DNA of 64,000 nucleotides from Candidatus Poribacteria bacterium (lineage in GTDB: Bacteria > Poribacteria > WGA-4E > WGA-3G): the NCBI GenBank assembly GCA_009841255.1, contig VXMD01000046.1:52452-116451 (forward strand). Reading direction: 5' to 3'. The notes under the pieces were generated by a model. The model did no database searches. It saw only the letters and a list, made by a program, of their open reading frames with translations, and was not told the DNA's origin. Each line of letters begins with the position of its first letter. Position 1 is the first letter of the stretch. This document shows, in pieces, positions 34,747 through 42,908 of the stretch. The position numbers and the translations under genes are program-made.

Positions 34747-35490
34747 ATGACGGAAGAACAGAAATTTATTTTCGATCTCAAAGGCTACCTGTTAATTCCT
34801 GAAGTTCTAAAGCCTTCAGAAATCGAAGCGCTGAAAGCACAAATTGAGACGATCCGAACAGATCCTGAATCTTTGCCGCCACACGAACGGTGGTTTCCAG
34901 GGGGGACCGCGTCATTTTTAATTGATCATCCAGTGGTGCTGGAGATTCTCCACGAAATTTTAGGAGAAGTTCGGATGGAATCCAGTTGGTTTACCTACCG
35001 CACTGTTGGAGACGGAGGTCCCCCACCGCATGGTGGTGTGCGAAACGTAAATCCCAACTTCAACTATCAGTGTCGAAATGGGAAGATATACTCTGCCCTG
35101 ACGCGGGTGGTTTTTGAACTGAACGAAGTCAAAGCGGGGGACGGTGGCACATTATTTCTGCCGGGAAGCCACAAAGCAAACTTTCAAATTCCTGAAGGGC
35201 ATCGGCAGACGGATTCACCGCTCTTTGAAACCTACAGTTGCCCCCCCGGTTCTGTCATCATCTTCACAGAAAACCTTTGTCATTCTGGAGTTGCTTGGCA
35301 AAATTCAGATCGGCCGCGGATCGCTATCTTCAATTGTTATAACTTCGTTGGGTGTCAATTTCATAAACCATCGGTGCCGAAGCATGTGATTGACGGGTTG
35401 CCTCCAGAAAAGCAAGCATATTTTCGTAACGTTTGGGTTTGGCATCAAGGGGGTCCCGACAATGGAAAAAACCTACGTTACGAGGGTTAG
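34747..35490 (+). CDS. Phytanoyl-CoA dioxygenase (PhyH) family protein
   Basis: 247 residues, Fe(II)/2-oxoglutarate oxygenase jellyroll. Landmarks: LKGYLLIPEVLKPSEIEAL, the region PPPHGGVRNVNP, GDGGTLFLPGSHKANF and CHSGVAWQNSDRPRIAIFNC with the distal His and the 2-oxoglutarate Arg. The first iron-ligand motif reads H-G-G rather than H-x-D, so the carboxylate ligand may be absent or located elsewhere. PhyH relatives are greatly expanded in Poribacteria. Good promoter and ribosome binding site upstream. Substrate unknown; activity should not be assumed. Confidence 0.85.
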   Translation: MTEEQKFIFDLKGYLLIPEVLKPSEIEALKAQIETIRTDPESLPPHERWFPGGTASFLIDHPVVLEILHEILGEVRMESSWFTYRTVGDGGPPPHGGVRNVNPNFNYQCRNGKIYSALTRVVFELNEVKAGDGGTLFLPGSHKANFQIPEGHRQTDSPLFETYSCPPGSVIIFTENLCHSGVAWQNSDRPRIAIFNCYNFVGCQFHKPSVPKHVIDGLPPEKQAYFRNVWVWHQGGPDNGKNLRYEG

Positions 35491-35559
35491 TGCGTGTTGC
35501 GCGCAACACTATAGAAGGACGGATCAAGGAAGGCTCGCGTCCCAATCCGGACATCACGC

Positions 35560-35889
35560 ATGGCTCCAGAAACACGTATACCCTCGGCATCACTGATCTG
35601 CAGAGCGCGGGCTGACGCATCCCGTAGTGTCTCAAAATGGCGTTGGATCGTGTTTGGGGCGGTTCTCAGTATTCTGCCCACGATCAATATCGTGGTTCTC
35701 GGTATAAGTGCCGCTGTGATGGGTACCTTGACCCCTAAAATAGACTTGTCCACGCCGAAACGCCTAACGTTCTATTTCCAAGATCCGGCGTGCTACACGG
35801 TGGAATACCAGCGTACAGCAAAAAGATTACGCTGCCTTCGAACTTTATACGGATGGCTTGCGGGATTCATTATTTTCAATCTGTTTTGA
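35560..35889 (+). CDS. Possible small membrane protein (uncertain)
   Basis: 109 residues with two hydrophobic segments (WIVFGAVLSILPTINIVVLG at 30-49 and LYGWLAGFIIFNLF at the C-terminus). It ends 19 bases before the DUF202 gene, which would fit a small membrane-protein operon. No family recognised, no good ribosome binding site, and the opposite strand is also open for most of the stretch, so it may not be a gene. The stretch 35491-35559 holds nothing else. Confidence 0.35.
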   Translation: MAPETRIPSASLICRARADASRSVSKWRWIVFGAVLSILPTINIVVLGISAAVMGTLTPKIDLSTPKRLTFYFQDPACYTVEYQRTAKRLRCLRTLYGWLAGFIIFNLF

Positions 35890-35908
35890 GGAAGAACGGA
35901 ACAGGCAA

Positions 35909-36235
35909 ATGTCAGAGAAACCAACGCCTTACAAAGGACTGGAAGACCAACTTATCTTGCGCGACCATCTCGCGGCGGATCGAACGATCCTCGCGAATGA
36001 GCGAACCTTCCTTGCTTATATCCGCACGGCACTCACGCTGTTCGTCGCGGGTTTATCCTTTGTACATCTCAAAGAGATCTTTAGTTCACATATCGTTGAG
36101 GTGATCGGCGTCGTCTTTATTCTCCTCGGCATTGCGACCTTCTTCGTTGGGCTTTTCAGATACAAACGGATGCAAGCCTTGATTCGTAAGATTAAGCAAG
36201 AAGAACTCAAGGAATTAGAAGAAAAGGATTCATAA
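35909..36235 (+). CDS. DUF202 (YidH-like) membrane protein
   Basis: 108 residues from MSEKPTPYKGLEDQ. The family signature LAADRTILANERTFLAYIRT is clear (residues 20-39), followed by transmembrane segments TALTLFVAGLSFVHL and VIGVVFILLGIATFFVGLF and a charged tail. YidH-like proteins are small inner-membrane proteins of unknown role. The frame extends upstream to 35858 without homology; the ATG after GGAACAGG is preferred. Its stop overlaps the next start (TAATG), indicating translational coupling to the dehydrogenase. Confidence 0.87.
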   Translation: MSEKPTPYKGLEDQLILRDHLAADRTILANERTFLAYIRTALTLFVAGLSFVHLKEIFSSHIVEVIGVVFILLGIATFFVGLFRYKRMQALIRKIKQEELKELEEKDS

Positions 36236-37251
36236 TGCAAATAAGAGAGGTTGTTGTAACGGGTCAGAACCAAGTGGAGTTGCAGACTGCCGATATGGAT
36301 ACATCGGTGCTCGCTCCCAACGAATTGCTAATAGATACAGAATATACCTTTATCAGTAGTGGCACAGAACTCGCAAATTATACCGGCAGAGAGCCGAAAG
36401 TTTTCCAAAAAGGGGAATGGTGTGAGTACCCGTGGCGTTCTGGTTACGCGAATGTCGGCATTGTGCGTGAAATAGGGGCTGGCGTTACCCGAGCGGCTCC
36501 TGGTGATCGGGTTTTCACATACGGACGACACGCCTCAACACTCCGATATTCACAAGACCGGTTGGTCGCTCCTGTTAGAGAAGCAGTAGATCCAGCTGTC
36601 GTTGCGGCATCACGAATGGCAGGCGTGGCAATGACAGCGATTATTGTAGGAGACATTGGAACCAACCCATGGGTCGTCGTTTTCGGTTTAGGACTTGTTG
36701 GGAATCTGGCATCACAGATGTTTCAAATTCACGGATGTCGTGTTATCGGTGTCGATCCGGTAGCGGAGAGACGCGAACTCGCGCAGCGGTGTGGGATTCG
36801 CTATACCGTCGGTGGCGATGCTGACGAGGCACAGGCGCAGGTTGAGGAAATAACGGGTGGTGAACTTGGGAATATCACGGTTGATGCTGTCGGACATAGC
36901 GGCGTTGTTATGCAAGCACTTCGCGCGACCGCCAGCCACGGGCAACTCATCATCCTTGGCACGCCGCGCGTCGAAGTCCAAGGGAATCTGACCGATCTGC
37001 TCTCCGAAACGCATCTGCGATGGATTACTGTCCGTGGGGCATTGGAGTGGTGTGTGCCGATGTATCCGGATATCGGGAATCGGACCTCTCAATGGAGTAA
37101 ACAGCAAACCATCTTTGACTGGATGGCACGCGGGCAATTGCACGTTGAACCCTTAATTTCTCATCGTCTTAAACCGGAACAGATTAAGCAGGCTTATGAC
37201 GGTCTTCTCAACGAACCGAATGTGTATACAGGTGTCGTTTTAGATTTTTAA
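36235..37251 (+). CDS. Medium-chain (zinc-type) alcohol dehydrogenase family protein
   Basis: 338 residues, MDR fold. The N-terminal GroES-like domain (ELLIDTEYTFISSGTELANY, GYANVGIVREIGAGVTRAAP, GDRVFTYGRHA) lacks the usual zinc-binding Cys/His cluster. The Rossmann domain has VVVFGLGLVGNLASQMFQIH. This subclass, which begins with 'ISSGTE', is common in Poribacteria and Planctomycetes next to sugar-metabolism genes and may oxidise sugar alcohols. The paralogue at 49513 shares the layout. The stop TAA is formed by the TTTTTAAT end of a reversed CCGCAAGG element. Confidence 0.86.
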   Translation: MQIREVVVTGQNQVELQTADMDTSVLAPNELLIDTEYTFISSGTELANYTGREPKVFQKGEWCEYPWRSGYANVGIVREIGAGVTRAAPGDRVFTYGRHASTLRYSQDRLVAPVREAVDPAVVAASRMAGVAMTAIIVGDIGTNPWVVVFGLGLVGNLASQMFQIHGCRVIGVDPVAERRELAQRCGIRYTVGGDADEAQAQVEEITGGELGNITVDAVGHSGVVMQALRATASHGQLIILGTPRVEVQGNLTDLLSETHLRWITVRGALEWCVPMYPDIGNRTSQWSKQQTIFDWMARGQLHVEPLISHRLKPEQIKQAYDGLLNEPNVYTGVVLDF

Positions 37252-37318
37252 TGATTCCTTGCGGAGAAATAACGGGTATCTGAACTATCAAGTGTATTCC
37301 TTCATATCCGCACTCCAA
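37246..37318 (-). repeat. CCGCAAGG element, reversed relative to the upstream gene
   Basis: TTTTTAATGATTCCTTGCGG begins at the stop codon of the dehydrogenase and runs through GGAGAAATAACGGGTATCTG to TTCATATCCGCACTCC. No minus-strand gene follows, so this copy lies at a stop codon rather than a start. Confidence 0.85.
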
Positions 37319-37333
37319 ATGTAAAGCAAAGAC

Positions 37334-37359
37334 AAATTATGCCATTTAAGGCATAATTT
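37334..37359. promoter_or_regulatory. AT-rich palindrome before the WD40 gene
   Basis: Ten-base arms AAATTATGCC / GGCATAATTT with a 6-base loop, 40 bases before the ATG. It could be a terminator for the dehydrogenase or an operator for the WD40 gene. Confidence 0.45.
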
Positions 37360-37398
37360 CATTACGTGCTAATGTTTTTGATGTTAGGAAGAATGTGA

Positions 37399-38292
37399 AT
37401 GAAAAAAACAGAACTGTTCCAAAACTGCATCCACTCTGAGTTGCCTCCGGGACTCAAAATACGATTCGATAAAAAACAGGTGATGGCTATCACGTTCTCG
37501 CCGGATGGCACACGGCTCGCGGCAGGCGGTGATGGGCGTATCTGGATATATGACACAGCCACTGGGGCACAATTCGCAATGCTCTCAGGTTATACGGAGC
37601 ACATGCGGGCATTAGCGTTTGCGCCGGATAATTCTCTGCTTGCCAGCGGAAGCGAAGACAATACGCTCAGACTCTGGGATACCGCCACGGCGCGCGAAGT
37701 GTTAACCCTGGCTGGGGATTCTCATCTGGTGAACGCGTTGGCGTCGTCTTCGCCGGATGGGGTGCCACTTCCGGGCTGGGATCCGCGTACAGAACGGTTG
37801 CTTGCGGCTTCTACTGAAGCCCCGGGCAGAATTAGAAGCCTTGCTTTTTCGCCGGATGGAACAACACTCGCAAGCGGCAGTGCAGATGGCAAGATTCGAT
37901 TGTGGGAAGTTGAAACGGGCGGACTGCTCTCCACCTTTTCAGCACATGACGGACTCGTCTTGGCTTTGGCATTTTCACCTGAAAGTGAGACACTAGCGAG
38001 TGGGGGTTCCGATACACTTATTCGCGTGTGGGATTTGGAAAGTAAGCATCTGATCTCTATCCTAAGAGGACATACCGATTCAGTCAATGCCTTGGCTCTT
38101 TCGGGCGACGGTGAACTGCTCGTAAGCGGTGGGAGAGATAACTATATTCAGTTGTGGGAGACGAGCAGTGGCAATCCTATATCCGTGTTTCCTGTCCAGG
38201 AAGGTGCTATTCGGGAATTGACTTTTTCGGGCGATGGTGAAAAACTTATATACGCCACGCACGACGGTGCGCTCCTCATAAGGGAACGGTAA
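37399..38292 (+). CDS. WD40 repeat beta-propeller protein
   Basis: 297 residues without signal peptide. Six or seven WD40-like units of the form ALAFAPDNSLLASGSEDNTL-RLWD, including SLAFSPDGTTLASGSADGKI-RLWE and ALAFSPESETLASGGSDTLI-RVWD, closing into one propeller. Such propellers are scaffolds for protein interaction. The insertion around residues 112-140 (SSSPDGVPLPGWDPRTERLL) lengthens one blade loop. No catalytic domain is fused. Confidence 0.88.
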   Translation: MKKTELFQNCIHSELPPGLKIRFDKKQVMAITFSPDGTRLAAGGDGRIWIYDTATGAQFAMLSGYTEHMRALAFAPDNSLLASGSEDNTLRLWDTATAREVLTLAGDSHLVNALASSSPDGVPLPGWDPRTERLLAASTEAPGRIRSLAFSPDGTTLASGSADGKIRLWEVETGGLLSTFSAHDGLVLALAFSPESETLASGGSDTLIRVWDLESKHLISILRGHTDSVNALALSGDGELLVSGGRDNYIQLWETSSGNPISVFPVQEGAIRELTFSGDGEKLIYATHDGALLIRER

Positions 38293-38361
38293 TTCGTAAG
38301 AGGAAAAATGGGATCCAAACAATTCTGATTGAAAAAACGGAAGACGGAAGGAGCTGAAACA

Positions 38362-39183
38362 GTGATCGGTATCTCTTATCACGCCGGTGGAATGAAAGAC
38401 ATCCCCCTACAAGAAGTTATCACGATTCTTGCGGATGTGGGTTACGACGCAATCGAGATGATGTGTGGACCAGAGGCGCATATCCCCTCCGACGAAGTCA
38501 CCGATGGCTTGCTCAAAGAGGTCAAGGCGATGGTAACCGACAGCGGGTTAAAGGTCTCTGTCATTAACCCGTTCACAGGAAAAGGGCTATATCAACTGGC
38601 AGAAGAGGACCAACAGGGTGCAATTGACCACTACGCGCTTCTTCAAGACGTGGCAGTGGCACTTGGGGCAGGGGGTGTCAATTTTCTCACTGGATATGGC
38701 GGTGAAAACGGCGACGCGTTCGCATGGCGGCTCCTCGTTGACGTGCTGAAGCCGATCTGCCGTCGCGCTGAGGAACTGGGTATCACAATGAATATTCACA
38801 ATCACGAAGCAACAACCATTGATGCCTCTTCAAAAGTCACACTTCTGATTGAACACGTCGGTTCTGCTGCCTTGAGATCCCTCAACGATATCACTAATTT
38901 CTATCATCTCGGTGAAGACATCGCCGAAGTTACGGAAAAGCTGGGACCGCTCACGACGCACTGCCATGTAAAAGGCGTGACAGGGATGTATCCCTACAGT
39001 ACTTTTTTGATTCCGGGTGAAGAGGGTGATGAGCTGGACTTCCGAACCTTCGCAGAGAGTTTGGGGAAAGTCGGCTACGATAAGTATATATCCGTAGAAA
39101 CATTCCCACACATGCGGATGGAGAAGGCGCAAATTGCGCATGACATGATGGCAGGCACGTTGAAAGCGTTGGGTTTGAGATAA
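38362..39183 (+). CDS. Sugar phosphate isomerase/epimerase family protein
   Basis: 273 residues, xylose isomerase-like TIM barrel, distant paralogue of the gene at 25097. Landmarks: GYDAIEMMCGPEAH, VSVINPFTGKGLY, VNFLTGYGGENG, TMNIHNHEATTID (His/Glu ligand region), LNDITNFYHLGED and CHVKGVTGMYPY, and a final Glu in YISVETFPHM. The GTG at 38362 with GGAG 10 bases upstream is preferred over the open TTG at 38329, which has no ribosome binding site. Likely uses a divalent metal; substrate unknown. Confidence 0.83.
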   Translation: MIGISYHAGGMKDIPLQEVITILADVGYDAIEMMCGPEAHIPSDEVTDGLLKEVKAMVTDSGLKVSVINPFTGKGLYQLAEEDQQGAIDHYALLQDVAVALGAGGVNFLTGYGGENGDAFAWRLLVDVLKPICRRAEELGITMNIHNHEATTIDASSKVTLLIEHVGSAALRSLNDITNFYHLGEDIAEVTEKLGPLTTHCHVKGVTGMYPYSTFLIPGEEGDELDFRTFAESLGKVGYDKYISVETFPHMRMEKAQIAHDMMAGTLKALGLR

Positions 39184-39191
39184 AACGAAAG

Positions 39192-39214
39192 AGGCGCGGT
39201 TTTCAACCGCGCCT
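39192..39214. repeat. Short palindrome (family B) between convergent genes
   Basis: AGGCGCGGTT / AACCGCGCCT, ten-base perfect arms, three-base loop, followed by ACAGGGC. It could terminate both genes. Confidence 0.75.
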
Positions 39215-39227
39215 ACAGGGCAATGGA

Positions 39228-40019
39228 TTAATCTGACTTCAATGCTTGGATGCCGGGCCAATCCCGCCACATATCCTTGTTGGGGGGTTCTTCCTGCGTT
39301 TGTTCTAATTCTGTTTTCCGAAAGTCGTATAGGACTGCCTGTCGGATCTGCCGTGAGTAGTTATGTCCTGCCGCATGACCGATGCGATGGTGCCAGAAGA
39401 CGACATCCCCCGCGTTCCCATAGCATTCAACACCGGGTTCTTTGCTGAGACGCTCGCGGTCGATCTCGTACTGCGGTGTCGGTTCGTTTTTGTATTGGGA
39501 GTGGTAATCATAATAGAAGATTTTGTGGCTTCTTGGCCAGACTGTAAACCCGCCTCCCTCCGACGGCACATCGTCAATGTAACCGACGGCACCGAGATGG
39601 AACGGATGGGCGTCAACGTGACACCCAATCGACTTCTTCGGGATATCGCCGTAAGGGAGCGTGCAATAGATACCGCGCACGCGGTCGGGCTGCATGAGGT
39701 TGCCTTCCCCTAAAAATTGCTCTGCCATCCGCCAAACATTTGGATCGGTAGCAAGCAGCTGAACCATCCACTCTTCGCCACCCGGTTCACGGAAATTCCA
39801 CCGGAATCCGCGTCGATGATTATTTCCGTCGGGGTTCTCTTCCTCTGGTGTGAACGGACCGATCCATGTTTCAGGATCTTCGCGTTTGCGTCCTTCGGGG
39901 GCACCGTCCCAGAGCCTTGTCCGTGCCCGTTCCATCAATTCTGGGTTGAGGACGTTCCGTTTCACCAAATATCCTTCATTTCTGAAAAATTCGATATCTT
40001 CCCGTGTAAGTTCAACCAT
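39228..40019 (-). CDS. Phytanoyl-CoA dioxygenase (PhyH) family protein
   Basis: 263 residues. Iron-ligand motif HVDAHPFH (H-x-D) is intact, with the distal His in WHHRIGHAAGHNYSRQIRQA and an Arg for 2-oxoglutarate. The N-terminus EFFRNEGYLVKRNVLNPEL is typical. Unlike the PhyH protein at 34747, this one keeps the full ligand set and is likely an active Fe(II)/2-oxoglutarate oxygenase. The ATG follows an element end CCGCAAGGTAAGATTAAAA. Confidence 0.88.
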   Translation of the reverse strand: MVELTREDIEFFRNEGYLVKRNVLNPELMERARTRLWDGAPEGRKREDPETWIGPFTPEEENPDGNNHRRGFRWNFREPGGEEWMVQLLATDPNVWRMAEQFLGEGNLMQPDRVRGIYCTLPYGDIPKKSIGCHVDAHPFHLGAVGYIDDVPSEGGGFTVWPRSHKIFYYDYHSQYKNEPTPQYEIDRERLSKEPGVECYGNAGDVVFWHHRIGHAAGHNYSRQIRQAVLYDFRKTELEQTQEEPPNKDMWRDWPGIQALKSD

Positions 40020-40112
40020 TTTTAATCTTACCTTGCGGAAGAACGACGTGCATCAGGATTTTGACGTGTCATTCTTAAATCCGCCCTCCATTTCATTACG
40101 GGCTATGGGTTC
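40020..40112 (-). repeat. CCGCAAGG element with GCCC/GGGC hairpin
   Basis: Minus strand: TAGCCCGTAATGAAATGGAG closing with GGC, the alternative loop also seen at 2970, 57630 and 63980. Confidence 0.85.
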
Positions 40113-40134
40113 GATCCTAAAAAGCCCCTACAGA

Positions 40135-40266
40135 TTTTTAAAGATTCCTTACGGTTAAATGAGGTGGGTTTGTGCTTTAACATTCATTGCTCAAATCCGC
40201 TTTTTAAAGATTCCTTACGGTTAAATGAGGTGGGTTTGTGCTTTAACGCTCTTTGCTCAAATCCGC
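40135..40266 (-). repeat. Tandem direct repeat of a partial CCGCAAGG element (two 66-base units)
   Basis: Unit 1 40135-40200 and unit 2 40201-40266 both begin TTTTTAAAGATTCCTTACGG and end CTCAAATCCGC, differing at CATTCA/CGCTCT. The core is CCGTAAGG instead of CCGCAAGG. Confidence 0.85.
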
Positions 40267-40479
40267 TCTCCATGCGCAAGCCGCGTGTGGGTTTGCGGAC
40301 AATACGAGCTACGCACTTGATGCTGCGAAGACGAATTGTTGGACACCTTTAAATGGACTTCGGATTTCATGTGCCTTTTTTCAATGTTGCAAGAATTTTA
40401 AAGGAATTCAACGATTTTTTCAAGGAAAAGCAACAAATTGGTCGTTATTCAGGCGTACAGCAAGCTTGGAGAGGCAAAT
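40267..40479. other. Intergenic sequence without a recognised feature
   Basis: Follows the tandem repeat. Contains A/T-rich stretches around 40380-40440 but no open frame with gene-like content, hairpin or element end that I can support. Confidence 0.4.
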
Positions 40480-40508
40480 TTGACAACATGCGGGATTTTA
40501 ACTATAAT
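40480..40508 (+). promoter_or_regulatory. Consensus sigma-70-type promoter placed for leaderless transcription
   Basis: TTGACA (40480-40485), 17 bases, TATAAT (40503-40508), both perfect. The ATG begins only 6 bases after the -10 box, so the transcript should start at or next to the start codon. Confidence 0.75.
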
Positions 40509-40514
40509 TAACGC

Positions 40515-42749
40515 ATGCCAAAATTCGTAGTCGTTCTCCTGCTATTCATTGCGTATCCACTTCTCCTTTTTGCACATCCAGAAGGCATGGGGGAGCACGT
40601 CGTTGAAGCTTACCGAATTGTCGATGAACCCCCGCACATTGATGGGATATTGGACGACGCTGTGTGGCAGCAGGCGGTGCCGCGAAGCGGTTTTATTCAA
40701 CTCGAACCGTCGCGCGGGAAGCCCGCAACCGACGACACAGAATTCCGCATCGCTTACGATGTGCATAACATCTATGTCGCCTTCCGATGTTACGACGCTG
40801 AACCCACTAAGATTGTTAATCGGATGACGCGACGCGGCGACATCTATGCCTCAGATGTCATCTCCTTCTTCATTGATCCACATCACGATCACCGCACCGG
40901 CTATAAATTCGCCACAAATCCAGCGGGTGTCCAGAGTGATAACTACCGGTACGAGGACACCCAACGCGACAGCAATTGGAAAGGAATTTGGTGGGTTGAA
41001 AGTCGTATTGATGAATTGGGGTGGTGTGCGGAGTTTAAAATCCCGTTTTCAAACTTCCGATTCACCGATAAGCCGACCCAGATTTGGGGTTTCGACATTG
41101 AGCGGGTGAACCGTCGGAAAAGCGAGGTTACGGTATGGAAACAATTGACACAAGCCGGGGTCGTCACACGAATGTCTGATTTAGGACACATTGTAGGTAT
41201 GCACGATATTGAAACGGGAAAAAATTTCGAAATCTCACCCTATCTTTTAGGCGGTGGTATGAGTGCCACCGATGCCAATTTAACACGTCAGCTCGGAACG
41301 GGTTTGGATGTGCAATACAGCCTCACGAGTGCCTTAAAGGCGAACGTCACCGTCAATCCGGATTTCGCACAAGTCGAGGCGGACCAATTAGAGATTAATC
41401 TGACTCGGTTCCCGACGCGCTTTCCTGAAAAACGTCCGTTTTTCGTTGAAGGCAACAGTTTCTTTGAAACGCCTTATGACCTGATGTTCAGCCGCCGTAT
41501 TGGGAGTCGCGGTAATATCCTCTGGGGTGGTAAACTTACGGGAAAAGTCGGCGATTACTCTATCGGGGTTTTGGGAAATCAAACGGGTGAATTCGGATTT
41601 TCTGATATGACTTCATCCGAGAAGGAGGAGGCGTGGTTCTCTGCGGTCCGCGTGAAACGCGACATTCTCAAACGTTCAAACATTGGGTTCCTGCTTGTGA
41701 ACAAGGAACAATTGGGTGGTGAAAGATGGGACCATAGCCGAGTGGGTGGCGTTGATATGAACCTCGCTTTGGGCAAAACGTATCACCTGACGGGACAGTA
41801 TGCGGGGAGTTTCCATCCGGGTGAGGATAGCGATAACTTTGCGTATACGGTTGACTTCGCACAGCGTAATTATCTCTGGAGCAGCGACATTGGATTTGAA
41901 CGGGTCGCGCCGAACTTTGAAATTAATCAGACGGGGTTCCTCCGAAAAGAGCGAAATCGTGGTTGGCAACGCGTCTCTATGCGGTCTTCCTATTCTCCAC
42001 ACTGGGGGAAGCACCAATTTTTTTCTCGGATAATCGCTCGTCTTTCTCAAAGCCTTTATACACCCTTGTATTTTACGGAGTGGGGGTTGCGAAATCCAGA
42101 ACTGTCCCTTTCGCCTCAATTCGATGAAGATTTGTTCGAATGGAGTGCGGGTGCGGATGTTGGGATGGACTTCAGGGAAATCCTCTTGGATGACATTAAT
42201 GTCTACTATTTCCGAGGTCGGGAAGTTGAACTCACGGAGGTCTTTACGACGGACAGATACGGGTTTGAGATTGACACCAACTCCACATATCCAATTGCTA
42301 TCGGGATTGCTGTAGATTTCGCCGACTATTTTAATTTCGGACGCCAACAAGCGGGTAGACAGCGGAGCCTCACGCTTGAATCTACCCTTCGTCCACGGAG
42401 CAATTTGTCCATAGAATTGGACAGCGGCTATGCCCAGAGTTTTGATTTGGAGGGAGCAATTGATGGCAGGTTTTTCGTCAGTTCATTGCGTACGACTTAC
42501 CTGTTCACGCGAGAGTCGTTTCTCCGCTTGTTCGCACAAGCGAGTCGGGAACGTCCATTTTCTATGGAGATTCACCAGACGTATCTGCTAAGTCTTCTGT
42601 TTGGATGGGAATATAACCCGAAGAGTCATCTTTTCGTTGCATATAACGAGGCGTGGGGTGATGCTCCGATTGGGACGGCAGCGCGTGGCGAGCTACAACT
42701 GGAAAATCGTGTCATTGTCCTTAAAGTAACGTATCTCTATAATCTATAG
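40515..42749 (+). CDS. DUF5916 outer-membrane protein with N-terminal CBM9-like domain
   Basis: 744 residues. Signal peptide (MPKFVVVLLLFIAYPLLLFA); CBM9-like domain 30-230 (EPPHIDGILDDAVWQQAVPR, ATNPAGVQSDNY, CAEFKIPFSNFRF); then a long beta-strand-rich region matching DUF5916 (LKANVTVNPDFAQVEADQLE, FPEKRPFFVEGNSFF), predicted as an outer-membrane beta-barrel ending in an aromatic/aliphatic strand (VIVLKVTYLYNL). Probably binds or passes carbohydrate at the surface; function not established. There is no Shine-Dalgarno; see the promoter just upstream. Confidence 0.87.
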   Translation: MPKFVVVLLLFIAYPLLLFAHPEGMGEHVVEAYRIVDEPPHIDGILDDAVWQQAVPRSGFIQLEPSRGKPATDDTEFRIAYDVHNIYVAFRCYDAEPTKIVNRMTRRGDIYASDVISFFIDPHHDHRTGYKFATNPAGVQSDNYRYEDTQRDSNWKGIWWVESRIDELGWCAEFKIPFSNFRFTDKPTQIWGFDIERVNRRKSEVTVWKQLTQAGVVTRMSDLGHIVGMHDIETGKNFEISPYLLGGGMSATDANLTRQLGTGLDVQYSLTSALKANVTVNPDFAQVEADQLEINLTRFPTRFPEKRPFFVEGNSFFETPYDLMFSRRIGSRGNILWGGKLTGKVGDYSIGVLGNQTGEFGFSDMTSSEKEEAWFSAVRVKRDILKRSNIGFLLVNKEQLGGERWDHSRVGGVDMNLALGKTYHLTGQYAGSFHPGEDSDNFAYTVDFAQRNYLWSSDIGFERVAPNFEINQTGFLRKERNRGWQRVSMRSSYSPHWGKHQFFSRIIARLSQSLYTPLYFTEWGLRNPELSLSPQFDEDLFEWSAGADVGMDFREILLDDINVYYFRGREVELTEVFTTDRYGFEIDTNSTYPIAIGIAVDFADYFNFGRQQAGRQRSLTLESTLRPRSNLSIELDSGYAQSFDLEGAIDGRFFVSSLRTTYLFTRESFLRLFAQASRERPFSMEIHQTYLLSLLFGWEYNPKSHLFVAYNEAWGDAPIGTAARGELQLENRVIVLKVTYLYNL

Positions 42750-42813
42750 TTCATCTGCGTCATCCGCTATTCAAACTATGGTGAAATATACGATCACCTA
42801 CACAGTAGAAGAT

Positions 42814-42837
42814 TGGCGAGGTTAAGAAACCTCGCCA
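42814..42837. repeat. Short palindrome (family B), TGGCGAGGTT type
   Basis: Ten-base arms TGGCGAGGTT / AACCTCGCCA with a 4-base loop, between two convergent genes; possible bidirectional terminator. Confidence 0.75.
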
Positions 42838-42908
42838 GTGGGGGTGAAGTATCAGGTCCGAATCGTGTTCACATGTTTTTGGACTTTACTGTATAACGGA
42901 CGCAAGAC

